This document shows, in pieces, positions 1 through 8,104 of a DNA stretch of 64,000 nucleotides. Within the stretch, counting starts at the first letter, position 1. Each line of letters begins with the position of its first letter. This stretch comes from Aldehydirespirator sp965220645 (GTDB lineage: Bacteria > Actinomycetota > Acidimicrobiia > Acidimicrobiales > Aldehydirespiratoraceae). Position numbers and translations under genes: made by a program. The stretch spans positions 3,100,001 through 3,164,000 of the forward strand of contig OZ244836.1 in assembly GCA_965220645.1 (NCBI GenBank), written 5' to 3'. The notes under the pieces are model-generated. The model was not told the DNA's origin and made no database searches. It saw only the letters and a list, made by a program, of their open reading frames with translations.

Positions 1-834
1 CACCGTCACCGTGTCCCCGTGCTGTTCCAGACCCTCTTCGAGCATGCAGCAGCGGCTCAGAATGAGCCCATCGCTGGCCTCATCGGCGCCGATGAGCCGG
101 CGAGGGCACCAGTCGATGGTGCGGGGCGCCTCGACTCCGTAGAACCAGCGGTGGATCTGCTGGGAGCGTTCACAGCCGAGCAGGGTCGAACCAGTGAAGG
201 GCGGTCGTTCGTCAAGGTGGGACACGGCCACGCCCTCGATATCGATCCCCCCTCCCCGGCAGGGAACGATCAGCCCATCGGGCGGAGGCTCGGTCACCAG
301 CCTGCGGCTGTCGACGATCCGACCGTCCACCGCTATCGGGGGCAGGTCCTCGGCGGTGTCCAGCACCCTGGCCACCTGGTCGACGAGCTTGGACGGCTCG
401 GGCGGCACCACATCCACCACGGTGATCCGGACCGGGTCGGCGTTGAGCAGGAAGCTGACATGGCGGTACCGGCCCTCCACCACGACGCAGCGCCGGTCTG
501 GACGCCTGAGGGCCATCCGGGCCAGGTGCGAGGCGATGCCGGGATCGGCGTCGTCGTCGCGCACGTAACCGCATTCGTCGGTCGAGGCCAGCACCCGCAC
601 AGCCACCGGATCCGAGAAGAGGTCGTCGCTGGTGTCGCGGGCCAACTCCACCAGCGCGCAGCGTTCGGGGTCGCGCGTTAGTCGCGCCACCACGAACCTG
701 GTCCTGCGGTAGGCCTCGCGTCCCGTGAAGTGGGCCACAAGATCGTCGGGCGACAGACTGGAGACCGCCGCCACCGACACCTGCCGGTACCGCGACGGCA
801 TGATGTTGGGCGCGGCGGCGTCTAGGTCGAACAT
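1..834 (-). CDS. Uncharacterised protein, C-terminus beyond window
   Basis: An open frame runs leftward from ATG at 834 through 278 codons and leaves the window at base 1. The protein begins MFDLDAAAPNIMPSRYRQVS and is soluble, with no membrane segment or signal peptide. I do not recognise a catalytic motif; a Cys-containing stretch (CPRRLIGADE, then RCCMLEEG) lies near the window edge. Its start lies inside the last codons of the ComA-like gene (13-base overlap, different frame), so the two are almost certainly co-transcribed and probably translationally coupled. No function is assigned; the operon partner suggests small-molecule metabolism. Confidence 0.7.
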   Translation of the reverse strand, partial: MFDLDAAAPNIMPSRYRQVSVAAVSSLSPDDLVAHFTGREAYRRTRFVVARLTRDPERCALVELARDTSDDLFSDPVAVRVLASTDECGYVRDDDADPGIASHLARMALRRPDRRCVVVEGRYRHVSFLLNADPVRITVVDVVPPEPSKLVDQVARVLDTAEDLPPIAVDGRIVDSRRLVTEPPPDGLIVPCRGGGIDIEGVAVSHLDERPPFTGSTLLGCERSQQIHRWFYGVEAPRTIDWCPRRLIGADEASDGLILSRCCMLEEGLEQHGDTVTV

Positions 835-1610
835 GCGGACCGAAGGCGGGTTCGGAGGGTGTCGGACCGGAGCCCGCGCCTGAGGGCCTCCACTCCGAGC
901 ACTTCGACGACGGAGATGTTCGCGAGGTTGACGTTCGCTCCCAGACGATTGACGAGCCATGCTTGCTGATCGATGCGTGGAGCCTCGTACACCACCGGGG
1001 CATCGGATCCAAGGCTCTCGAGGGCGTCGACGAGTTCTGCCCTGACCGCTCCGTCCGCGTCGTAGAGGCCCACGGTCCCGCTCTCGCGGCCCTCAGCCAC
1101 CAGCCAGCAAGCGCCGCTGTCGATGTCGCGCTTCGCCTCTTCGAGCCACTGGTGGGGCCGAACCGACTCGCGGGGATCCTTGCTCCCTACCTCGGCGAAC
1201 ACTTCGAAGCCGTGCTGGCAGGCCCGGGCGATCAGGTCGTGCTTGGAGGCGGCCGGCAGGTCGGTTGCGCCACGGGACACCTCCACGCAGCCGAATTCCA
1301 GTTGGTGGGCCCAGTCGAAGAACTCTTCGGCGCGGCCCTGCCACCACGCCGCCTCGAGCAGTGTCCCGCCGGGGCAAGCCTTGACCTGGTGCGACTGCAG
1401 CAACTCGATCTTGGATGCGATGGCGCTGTCCACGTAGGCGGTGCCGAATCCGAACTTCCAGACATCTACGAACGCTCCATGAGCCCTCAGCCGCGCGTCC
1501 ATGCCCTCCACGGAGGTGCCCTTGTCGATGACGTGGGTTATTCCGGCGCGTCGGGGCTTGGCCGTTCGGGCTGCGGTCTCGAGGAACCGGGGAGACTCGG
1601 AGGTGGGCAT
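822..1610 (-). CDS. Phosphosulfolactate synthase (ComA)-like protein
   Basis: 262 residues. ComA enzymes add sulfite to phosphoenolpyruvate to make (2R)-phospho-3-sulfolactate, the first step to coenzyme M or sulfolactate; they are cytosolic TIM barrels of about 250-270 residues. The family opening PRxxGITHVIDKG is present at residues 19-31, followed by the expected strand motifs KFGFGTAYVD, PGGTLLEAAW, FGCVEVSRGATDL, FEVFAEVGSKD and VYEAPRIDQQ. The gene follows the DUF2877 gene by 21 bases and overlaps the next gene by 13. The reaction is inferred from the family; no other sulfolactate or coenzyme M gene is visible here, so an altered substrate is possible given the carbamoyl-type neighbours. 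Confidence 0.8.
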   Translation of the reverse strand: MPTSESPRFLETAARTAKPRRAGITHVIDKGTSVEGMDARLRAHGAFVDVWKFGFGTAYVDSAIASKIELLQSHQVKACPGGTLLEAAWWQGRAEEFFDWAHQLEFGCVEVSRGATDLPAASKHDLIARACQHGFEVFAEVGSKDPRESVRPHQWLEEAKRDIDSGACWLVAEGRESGTVGLYDADGAVRAELVDALESLGSDAPVVYEAPRIDQQAWLVNRLGANVNLANISVVEVLGVEALRRGLRSDTLRTRLRSACST

Positions 1611-1631
1611 CTGTGTGATCTGGGTGCGGCG

Positions 1632-2450
1632 TCACACCGCGGTGCGCCGCAACTCCAGTCTACGAGGCAGTTCCGTGGCGGCCAGAGCGACGCCGGCCAC
1701 CAGTGCCCGACCCGAGGTGGCACCCACTGCGGCCAGTGCCGCCGCAGCACTGCGCATCCCGTGGTGATCCCCGGACGCGGCGGCGTCCAGCAGAGCATGT
1801 GCGGGCTGGATGCTCTGGCCGGCTGCGGCCCATCTCAGGAAGGCGCGGCTCAACCGGGTGGTGCGTGCGACCGAGGCCAAGTCGCTCAGGGCACGACGGT
1901 GGCTCGGGTTGACGGCGCAGACCAGCAGGATCCCCGCCAGCACGTCGTCGCCGCTGGGGGTGAGCCCGCTGCCCCGGCCCTGAAGCTGGCGGAACACGGC
2001 GGCCAGGTCGCCGCGGCGCGCTTCGCGGGTCGCCACTTCCCAGACAGGTGCCAGTTCGGTGTCGGCAATCGAGGCCAAACTACGCCATGCCCTTGAGGCG
2101 GCGGTGAGCCGTTCGGGCAGGCGCGGCGTCCAGCGCGGGCATCGGTCAAGGCGAACATGTAGCTGGCCCGCTCTCAATACGGCTCCCGAGACGCTCACCG
2201 GATCGTGCCGAGCAGGCAGCTTGGCCAACTCTTCGACGATGAGGTGCAGAGGACCCGGCCAGGATCGGGGACCCAACACCGCGAACAACGCCCCGGAGGG
2301 GCCCGAGACATAGAACCCCTCACGGAAGACCGCCTCCACCCGGCCGGCGAACCCCTCCGGCGTCGCCTCCAGCACGGCCTGACCAACCGAGACTGCGGAG
2401 ACTGGACCCGCCGCTGCGGTACCGTTCGGCCGTGCCGTCCCCGGAGCCAT
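1632..2450 (-). CDS. DUF2877 (AllH/YlbF-like) protein
   Basis: About 272 residues from the ATG at 2450; a further in-frame ATG at 2498 would add 16 Ala/Pro-rich residues. Family hallmarks are the central RGSGLTPSGDDVLAGILL segment and the C-terminal alpha-helical part with GATSGRALVAGVAL. In E. coli the homologue AllH is associated with FdrA/AllF and AllG in carbamoyl transfer from oxalurate during allantoin breakdown. Here FdrA-like and carbamate kinase genes lie 2-4 kb away on the other strand, supporting a carbamoyl-transfer role, but no AllG (DUF1116) gene is visible. Its 5' end overlaps the divergent AIR-synthase-like gene, so the start is uncertain. Confidence 0.75.
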   Translation of the reverse strand: MAPGTARPNGTAAAGPVSAVSVGQAVLEATPEGFAGRVEAVFREGFYVSGPSGALFAVLGPRSWPGPLHLIVEELAKLPARHDPVSVSGAVLRAGQLHVRLDRCPRWTPRLPERLTAASRAWRSLASIADTELAPVWEVATREARRGDLAAVFRQLQGRGSGLTPSGDDVLAGILLVCAVNPSHRRALSDLASVARTTRLSRAFLRWAAAGQSIQPAHALLDAAASGDHHGMRSAAAALAAVGATSGRALVAGVALAATELPRRLELRRTAV

Positions 2451-3436
2451 CGTCGCCGGAGCCGCCATCCCCGGAGCCGCCATCGCCGGAGTCATCATCG
2501 CTGGACCGGCTGGTCGCCGCCGTTCGGGATCATGCAGGCCTGCGCGCCAAGAGAGCGATCGGCGCTGTCCGCCGGGTGGTCGAGACCTCGGATCCGCTCA
2601 CCGGTCCCGGCGACGACGGCGCGGTCGTGGAAATGCCCCGCGGAGGCTCGGTAATCGTGTGCGGCGAGGCGATCAACCCTGCGTTCGTGGCATCCGATCC
2701 CCGGGCTGCGGGGATGGCGGCAGTGCTCGCGAACGTCAACGACCTGGCGGCCATGGGGGCCATACCCCGGGGCATCGTCAACACGGTCGTGGCGTCGGCT
2801 CCGGTAGCGGCCGAGGCGCTGCGGGGCATGGCCGACGCGGCCGCCCTCTACGAGGTCCCCATCGTGGGCGGACACATCAGCGAGCATCGAGGCGAACCGG
2901 CACTGTCGGCCTTCGCCGTGGGGGACGCCGACCGGGTCCTCTCGGTGAGCCGGGCCCAGCCTGGTCAGGACCTCGTGTTCGCTTGCTGCCTGGACGGCCG
3001 CATGCGGACCGACTTCCCGTTCTTCACCACGCTCGGACCTCAGGGACCCCGCCTGGCCCAGGACGTGCGCCTGCTGTCCGAGGTCGCTCGCGAGGACCTG
3101 GCGTGCGCGGCCAAGGACGTGAGCATGGCGGGTGCGGTCGGCTCGCTGGCGATGCTTCTCGAGCCCGGCCGACTCGGCGCCACCGTCGACCTGGACCGGC
3201 TCCCAGCACCGGCTGGAGTGAGCCTGGACCGCTGGCTCGTCTGCTTCCCTAGCTACGCCTTCTGGCTCACCACGGACCGACCGGGCCCCTGCGTCGATCT
3301 GTTCCGCTCGGCGGGGCTCACCGCAGCCGTCACCGGTTCCATAACCGCCAGCGGTGTCCTCGAGTTGCGCCGGGGATCGTCCAGCCGCGCCGTGATCGAC
3401 ATGAGACAGGAACCGGTCACCGGGCTGTGGCCCTGA
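2432..3436 (+). CDS. AIR synthase-related protein, sll0787-type
   Basis: 334 residues from a GTG at 2432. The first about 23 residues are a Ser/Pro/Glu repeat (PSPEPPSPEP) encoded by a short GC-rich tandem repeat and are probably dispensable. The rest is a PurM/SelD-like ATP-binding fold: GDDGAVVE near residue 63, NDLAAMGAIPRG, the VPIVGGHISEHRG motif, AKDVSMAGAVGSLAML and a C-terminal domain. It resembles the sll0787 family, which normally occurs in the conserved bacterial cluster that includes a Nit1 nitrilase and an MSMEG_0565-type glycosyltransferase; a glycosyltransferase of that type is present at 6932. The substrate is unknown. The 5' end overlaps the divergent DUF2877 gene. Confidence 0.75.
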   Translation: MPSPEPSSPEPPSPEPPSPESSSLDRLVAAVRDHAGLRAKRAIGAVRRVVETSDPLTGPGDDGAVVEMPRGGSVIVCGEAINPAFVASDPRAAGMAAVLANVNDLAAMGAIPRGIVNTVVASAPVAAEALRGMADAAALYEVPIVGGHISEHRGEPALSAFAVGDADRVLSVSRAQPGQDLVFACCLDGRMRTDFPFFTTLGPQGPRLAQDVRLLSEVAREDLACAAKDVSMAGAVGSLAMLLEPGRLGATVDLDRLPAPAGVSLDRWLVCFPSYAFWLTTDRPGPCVDLFRSAGLTAAVTGSITASGVLELRRGSSSRAVIDMRQEPVTGLWP

Positions 3437-3437
3437 G

Positions 3438-3453
3438 CGCGCCGGCCGGCGCG
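3438..3453. terminator. Perfect GC palindrome between convergent genes
   Basis: CGCGCCGGCCGGCGCG is a 16-base perfect palindrome directly after the stop of the AIR-synthase-like gene and before the end of the convergent gene at 3489. It could act as a bidirectional hairpin terminator, although no T tract follows. Confidence 0.4.
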
Positions 3454-3488
3454 ATTGCGCCGTGGGTGCCGCACCCGTTGGCATCACC

Positions 3489-4145
3489 TCAGGCTCCGGC
3501 ATCCTCGACCCGGCTCCTCATGGCTTGCCGGTCCTCGGCGAAGCGTTGCGGGTCACCCGACTCGCAGTCATCGAACGAAGCCTCATCGACGCGGGACCTG
3601 CCGCCGTCGGGGTCCCCCATTTCCGTGACCGTCACCACATACAGGGGCGTCATGGTGGAGGGGTCGGCCTCGACCATGCTCACCACGGCCAGCCCGGTGG
3701 CCAGGTGCAACTCCACGCACTGGTAGGGGTCGACGAGCCCCGCGGCTAGATCGCCCTGCTTGTGGATCACCGCCCACGCCCTGCCCGCCTCGCGTGCCGC
3801 CGCGATGCGCTCACGGCGCTGATGCTCGGCTCTCTCGGCCAGCAGCTCGCGGCGGCGGACGGCGAACCCGCAGCCTGCGGTCGCCTCTGTGAGGCCGTAG
3901 GCGACCGGTTCGCCGGTGGCCCTCGCCGCCTCGTCCAGGATGGCGGCGCGATGCTCCCAGCGCTGGGACAGTTCCTCGAGATCGGAAACCTCGGCCAGAG
4001 CGTCAGCCACCGCACGGACCAGCCGCACGGCCGATTGGTAGGCGTCAGGATTCGTGGTGGCCGTCGGATAGAGGCGGCGCTCGCTCTCGTTCCAATGGGC
4101 GGCCAGCACTGCAGTGGGGTCTGCGTCGCGCACACCGTTGGGCAT
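3489..4145 (-). CDS. Hypothetical protein
   Basis: 218 residues. ATG at 4145 is preferred because AGGAG lies 8 bases upstream; an upstream in-frame ATG at 4214 has no such site. The protein is hydrophilic and mostly helical, with a WNESERRLYPTA opening, a central RRRELLAERAEHQRRERIA helix and a C-terminal portion resembling a small beta domain (VVSMVEADPSTMTPLYVVTV). No family is recognised. It stands alone between convergent and divergent neighbours and shares its upstream region (4146-4307) with carbamate kinase. Confidence 0.65.
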   Translation of the reverse strand: MPNGVRDADPTAVLAAHWNESERRLYPTATTNPDAYQSAVRLVRAVADALAEVSDLEELSQRWEHRAAILDEAARATGEPVAYGLTEATAGCGFAVRRRELLAERAEHQRRERIAAAREAGRAWAVIHKQGDLAAGLVDPYQCVELHLATGLAVVSMVEADPSTMTPLYVVTVTEMGDPDGGRSRVDEASFDDCESGDPQRFAEDRQAMRSRVEDAGA

Positions 4146-4190
4146 CGTCGTCGCTCCTTGTCGCCTGCGGCGCCCCGGCGGACCCGAGGC

Positions 4191-4221
4191 TTGGCATGGC
4201 CCGTCGCCTTTCATCTACTAT
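4191..4221 (+). promoter_or_regulatory. Candidate promoter for the carbamate kinase-fdrA operon
   Basis: TTGGCA (4191-4196) and TACTAT (4216-4221) are 19 bases apart within the only AT-rich patch (4210-4230) of the 162-base divergent gap. A small hairpin (TCTGC/GCAGA arms, about 4232-4250) follows. Spacing is longer than ideal, so this is tentative. Confidence 0.3.
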
Positions 4222-4307
4222 AAGAAAGTCGGTTCTGCTATCGGCAGACTTGAGGGCTCCGTGCCGGTTCCGACGCACCCGGCGGGGTCGGGCGAGAGGA
4301 GTGAGCC

Positions 4308-5285
4308 TTGGCCGAGACCGCGATTCTCGCTCTCGGAGGCAACGCACTCACCCGCGAGGACCAGCGCGGCACCCTGGAGGAGCAGTACGCCAACGCCCTC
4401 GCCATGGCCCACTCGGTCCGCTCGCTGATCCGCAAGGGATGGAACGTGGTGATCGTGCACGGCAACGGTCCCCAGGTCGGCAATCTGGCCATCCAGCACG
4501 AGGGCTCGACCGACCTGGTGCCCGCACTGCCCCTGTTCACCCTGGGAGCCATGACGCAAGGGCAACTGGGGAGCCTCATCTGCCTGGCGCTCAACGAGGT
4601 GTGCAAGCGCGAGATCGCGGGAGCGGTGTCGATCATCACGCACGTCGAGGTCGACCCAGACGACCCGGCCCTGTCACACCCCACCAAGCCCATCGGCCCA
4701 TTCTTCGACCGAGCCGAGGCAGCCGCGCTGGAATCGGCGAAGGGGTGGGCCATGGCCGAGGATTCTGGGCGGGGCTACCGGCGAGTGGTTCCGTCCCCGC
4801 GGCCGATGGCGCCCATCGAGGCCGCGGCCATCTCGGCGCTGGTCGACCTCGGCTACATCGTTGTGGCCGGCGGCGGAGGCGGCATCCCGGTGGCGCGCTC
4901 GGCCGACGGCGCCTACCGGGGCGTCGACGCCGTCATCGACAAGGACTTCGCCGCGGAGCGGATTGCGGACTCCGTGGGCGCCCAGGCCCTGGTTATGGTG
5001 ACCGGGGTGGACGCGGTGCGCCTCAACTTCGGTACGCCTCAGGAGCGGATCATGACCGAGATGACCGCATCCGATGCCCGGCTCCATCTGGCCGACGGGC
5101 AGTTCCCTCCCGGGAGCATGGGACCGAAGGTAGAGGCCGCGATCGAGTTCGTGGAGTCGCCGGGACGGATTTCAGCCATAACCACGCCCGAACTGGTCTA
5201 CGCGACCCTCGATGAGCCCGGCGGCGTGATCGCGGGTCCTCGGGGCACGAGGATCGTGCCCGACCCGGTGCCCGCATTGACATGA
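4308..5285 (+). CDS. Carbamate kinase
   Basis: 325 residues from TTG at 4308, chosen because GAGAGGAG lies just upstream and the conserved ALGGNAL motif starts at residue 8. Carbamate kinases interconvert carbamoyl phosphate plus ADP with ATP plus carbamate and ammonia. Visible family motifs include VIVHGNGPQVGNL, PTKPIGPF, VPSPRPMAPIEAAAI, VAGGGGGIPV, the DAVIDKDFAAERIA segment and QFPPGSMGPKVEAA. Length is close to the usual about 310-315. It lies directly upstream of the FdrA-like gene, the arrangement of ybcF (allK) with fdrA in E. coli allantoin/oxalurate catabolism, so it probably harvests carbamoyl phosphate as ATP. Its TGA overlaps an ATG that opens a tandem mini-ORF array. Confidence 0.9.
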   Translation: MAETAILALGGNALTREDQRGTLEEQYANALAMAHSVRSLIRKGWNVVIVHGNGPQVGNLAIQHEGSTDLVPALPLFTLGAMTQGQLGSLICLALNEVCKREIAGAVSIITHVEVDPDDPALSHPTKPIGPFFDRAEAAALESAKGWAMAEDSGRGYRRVVPSPRPMAPIEAAAISALVDLGYIVVAGGGGGIPVARSADGAYRGVDAVIDKDFAAERIADSVGAQALVMVTGVDAVRLNFGTPQERIMTEMTASDARLHLADGQFPPGSMGPKVEAAIEFVESPGRISAITTPELVYATLDEPGGVIAGPRGTRIVPDPVPALT

Positions 5286-5399
5286 TGAGGACCGAAGTTC
5301 GCGGGCACCGTGAAAGCCCGCCCGTGTCGACATGATGAGGACCGAAGTTCGCGGGCACCGTGAAAGCCCGCCCGTGTCGACATGATGAGGACCGAAGTC
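5282..5399 (+). repeat. Tandem start-region repeat before fdrA (two 50-bp units plus partial)
   Basis: Two identical 50-base units (5281-5330 and 5331-5380) are followed by a third partial unit that is the fdrA start itself. Each unit begins with the first 17 bases of fdrA (ATGATGAGGACCGAAGT) and ends with GTGTCGAC. Each makes a 17-codon ORF, MMRTEVRGHRESPPVST (5282-5335 and 5332-5385), whose TGA overlaps the next ATG. The 50-base length keeps this ATGA coupling in register through both units into fdrA at 5382. Confidence 0.9.
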
Positions 5400-6935
5400 G
5401 TAGCGGACTGCTACGTCGACAGTGTGCGGCTGCTGGAGGCCACCCGGGCGATGCGCGAGGCGACCGGCGTGGACCGGGCCTGGGCGCTGATGGCCACTCC
5501 GGCCAATCTCGATGCCCTGGCCGCCGAGGGCCTGACCGATCAGCTCAGCGGCGCGGCGGCGAACGACCTGGTCCTGGCAGTCAGAGGATCCGGCGATGAG
5601 CTGACCGCAGCCCTGGAGGCGGGACGGCGCATGCTGTTCGAAGCGACCGAGCCCGGCGGCGCAGCTCACTCAATGCCGGCGGGGACGCGCCCTGCCAGCC
5701 TCGACGACGCTCTGGCCGAGGCTCCCGATGCCAACGTCGCCATCGTCTCGGTCCCCGGTCCGTATGCGGCCCTGGAGGCCCACAAGGCCCTGACCCGCGG
5801 CCTCGACGTTCTGCTGTTCAGCGACAACGTGCCCCTGGCCGACGAGATCGGTCTGAAGCAACGGGCGTGCTCTCTGGGCCGGCTGGTGATGGGCCCGGGC
5901 GCTGGCACTGCAGCACTAGGTGGCATTGGGCTCGGCTTCTCGAACCGGGTGGCACCAGGGCCGGTGGGGGTGGTCGCGGCCGCGGGCACGGGCGCCCAGG
6001 AGGCCATGACCCTGCTCGACCGCTGGGGATCGGGGGTCTCCCATGTGGTCGGAGTGGGAGGCCGCGACCTGTCCGAAGCGGTCGGAGGGCTGATGGCCGA
6101 GGCCGCCATGGATGCCCTAGACGGTGACGCCGGCACCGAGTTGACGTTGCTGGTGTCCAAGCCGCCCGCTGCTGGCGTGGCCGAGCGCCTGCTGAGCAAG
6201 CCCAGGAACAAGCCGATCGTGGCCGCGCTGATCGGGCTGGGGACACCGGTGGCCGCACCGGATGGCGTGACGGTGTGCAACACGCTCGAGCAGGGCGTGG
6301 TGGAGGCGCAGGCCCGACTCGCTCAACCCGGCGGAGACCCGCTCGGTTCCATCGACGCGGAGATCGCCGCACTGACTACACACCTCGACCCGTCCAGAAA
6401 GCGGATGGTGGGGCTGTTCAGCGGGGGCACCCTGGCCTACGAGGCAATGACCATCACCAGCCGCCACATTGGCTCCGTGTTCTCGAACACGCCGCTGGAG
6501 GCGGCATGGGCGCTGCCTGCGCCCCCCGACGGCCACCTGTGCCTCGACCTGGGTGAGGAGGAGTACACCCGGGGGCGCCCCCACCCCATGATCGATCCCG
6601 AGGCAAGGCTCGAACTGCTGCGTGACCAGGCTTCGGACCCGAGCGTGGCTGTCGTGTTGCTCGATGTGGTGATCGGCGACGGCTCCCATCCGGACCCCGC
6701 CGCCATGCTCGCTCCGACCGCGGCGGAGATTGTCAAGTCGGGCGCGGCCGTCGTGGCCTACGTGCTGGGCACCGACCGGGATCCCCAAGGCTTCGAGCGG
6801 CAGCGATCAATCATGCGCGAGTCGGGATGCGTCGTGGCCGAGACGAACGCCCGGGCCGCCCTGGCCGCGGCCGCGCTCGTGAACCGCGACCCCGCGCTCG
6901 TCCATCACGACTTGGCGACCTCGTTCACGGTGTGA
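5382..6935 (+). CDS. FdrA/AllF-like acyl-CoA synthetase-fold protein
   Basis: 517 residues. FdrA proteins resemble succinyl-CoA synthetase chains: an N-terminal region, a CoA-binding Rossmann-like part (MGPGAGTAALGGIGLGF, GPVGVVAAAGTGAQEA, around residues 170-215) and a ligase-like C-terminal part (GLFSGGTLAYEA, LLDVVIGDGSHPDP). In E. coli FdrA acts with AllG and AllH in oxamate carbamoyltransferase activity. Here it follows carbamate kinase and an AllH-like gene is 3 kb away. The start ATG at 5382 overlaps the stop of the second mini-ORF of the tandem array, and the first residues MMRTEV are repeated at the start of both mini-ORFs. The 3' end overlaps the glycosyltransferase gene by GTGA. 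Confidence 0.85.
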   Translation: MMRTEVVADCYVDSVRLLEATRAMREATGVDRAWALMATPANLDALAAEGLTDQLSGAAANDLVLAVRGSGDELTAALEAGRRMLFEATEPGGAAHSMPAGTRPASLDDALAEAPDANVAIVSVPGPYAALEAHKALTRGLDVLLFSDNVPLADEIGLKQRACSLGRLVMGPGAGTAALGGIGLGFSNRVAPGPVGVVAAAGTGAQEAMTLLDRWGSGVSHVVGVGGRDLSEAVGGLMAEAAMDALDGDAGTELTLLVSKPPAAGVAERLLSKPRNKPIVAALIGLGTPVAAPDGVTVCNTLEQGVVEAQARLAQPGGDPLGSIDAEIAALTTHLDPSRKRMVGLFSGGTLAYEAMTITSRHIGSVFSNTPLEAAWALPAPPDGHLCLDLGEEEYTRGRPHPMIDPEARLELLRDQASDPSVAVVLLDVVIGDGSHPDPAAMLAPTAAEIVKSGAAVVAYVLGTDRDPQGFERQRSIMRESGCVVAETNARAALAAAALVNRDPALVHHDLATSFTV

Positions 6936-8104
6936 CCCTGCCGGCGCGTATCGCCATCGCCACCTACTCGGTCAGGCCTCGTGGCGGGGCCGTGCACAGC
7001 GTGGAACTGGCCGAAGCCCTGGCGGAGGAGGGAGTCGACGTGACCCTCATCGCCCTGGGCGACCCGGCTGAGGGCTTCTTCCGTCCCACCACGGTGCCGG
7101 TGCACATCGTCGAAGCCCCACCCCGGACCGGAACCCTGACCGACCGGGTCTTCTCTCACATCGAAGCCCTGACATCGGGGCTGACCGGGCTCGGGGGCCG
7201 CTTCGACATCGTGCACACGCAGGACTGCATCTCGGCCAGAGCCGCGGCCCGGGTTCGCGATCGTGGGGCGGGGTTCCGGGTGTTCCGCACGGTGCACCAC
7301 ATTGATGACTTCACAACCCCGGCGCTGATCGAGTGCCAGGACGCGGCCATCACCGAGCCGGACCGTGTGCTGGTGGTGAGCGAGCCGTGGAGGAGGCGCC
7401 TTCTCGACGACTACGGCGTGACAGCGGCAGTGGTAACCAACGGGGTGAGGGTGGAGCGGTTCGCCGGCGCGACGCGGTCTCCGGACGAGCGCGACTCCCT
7501 GCGGTCCCGGATCTCCGCCGGGGGGCGCCACCTGTACCTGACGGTGGGGGGCATCGAGCCCCGGAAGGGATCGCGCTATCTGGTCGAGGCGCTGGGTCTG
7601 CTCAAGGCCATGCCGGGCCCACCCCCGATGCTGGCGGTGGTGGGCGGGCACTCCTTCCAGGACTACCAGGCCTACCGCGACGAGGTGCTCGGGTCGCTGG
7701 ACTCCCATGGCTTGCGTCTAGGAGACGACATGGTGCTGGTCGGAACGGTCCCCGACGTCGAGTTGCCCGGATGGTTCGGCGCCGCCGACAGCTTCGTGTT
7801 CCCGTCGATCAGTGAAGGCTGGGGTTTGGTGATTCTGGAGGCTCTGGCCGCCGGGCTGCCGGTGGTGGCCTCTGATATCGAGGTCTTCGGTCAGTTCCTG
7901 ACCCACGACACCGACGCGTTGCTGACCGAGGCGGCCAACCCGGCCTCGCTGGCGGCCGGCATGGCCCGGGTGCGGGACGACCCCGATCTGGTGCGCCGGC
8001 TGCGGGCCAACGGGGCGGCAACCGCCGGCCGCTACTCGTGGGCCAGCACCGCCCGACGCCACATGGAGTTGTACGCCGAGGCGCACGCCCCCTCCCGAAA
8101 TTGA
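6932..8104 (+). CDS. Family 4 glycosyltransferase, MSMEG_0565-type
   Basis: 390 residues from GTG at 6932, which overlaps the fdrA stop (GTGA). It is a GT-B fold retaining glycosyltransferase: an N-terminal domain starting RIAIATYSVRPRGGAVHSVELAEAL, and a C-terminal nucleotide-sugar domain with VGGIEPRKGSRYLVEAL and the PSISEGWGLVILEALAAGLPVV signature containing the ExxxxxxxE pair. The closest described type is the MSMEG_0565 family of the Nit1/sll0787 cluster; the acceptor is unknown. The final codons (Arg-Asn-TGA) lie in the left arm of a hairpin that also supplies the stop of the convergent cbtA-like gene. Confidence 0.85.
   Translation: MTLPARIAIATYSVRPRGGAVHSVELAEALAEEGVDVTLIALGDPAEGFFRPTTVPVHIVEAPPRTGTLTDRVFSHIEALTSGLTGLGGRFDIVHTQDCISARAAARVRDRGAGFRVFRTVHHIDDFTTPALIECQDAAITEPDRVLVVSEPWRRRLLDDYGVTAAVVTNGVRVERFAGATRSPDERDSLRSRISAGGRHLYLTVGGIEPRKGSRYLVEALGLLKAMPGPPPMLAVVGGHSFQDYQAYRDEVLGSLDSHGLRLGDDMVLVGTVPDVELPGWFGAADSFVFPSISEGWGLVILEALAAGLPVVASDIEVFGQFLTHDTDALLTEAANPASLAAGMARVRDDPDLVRRLRANGAATAGRYSWASTARRHMELYAEAHAPSRN

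Noticed and set aside
19..1012. Plus- and minus-strand frames of 220-266 codons at the left edge
   Set aside because: They are off-frame to the minus-strand gene starting at 834, whose codon use and coupling to the ComA-like gene are better.
5281..5400. CRISPR array from repeated 50-bp units
   Set aside because: Units are contiguous and identical with no spacers; no cas genes are in the window.
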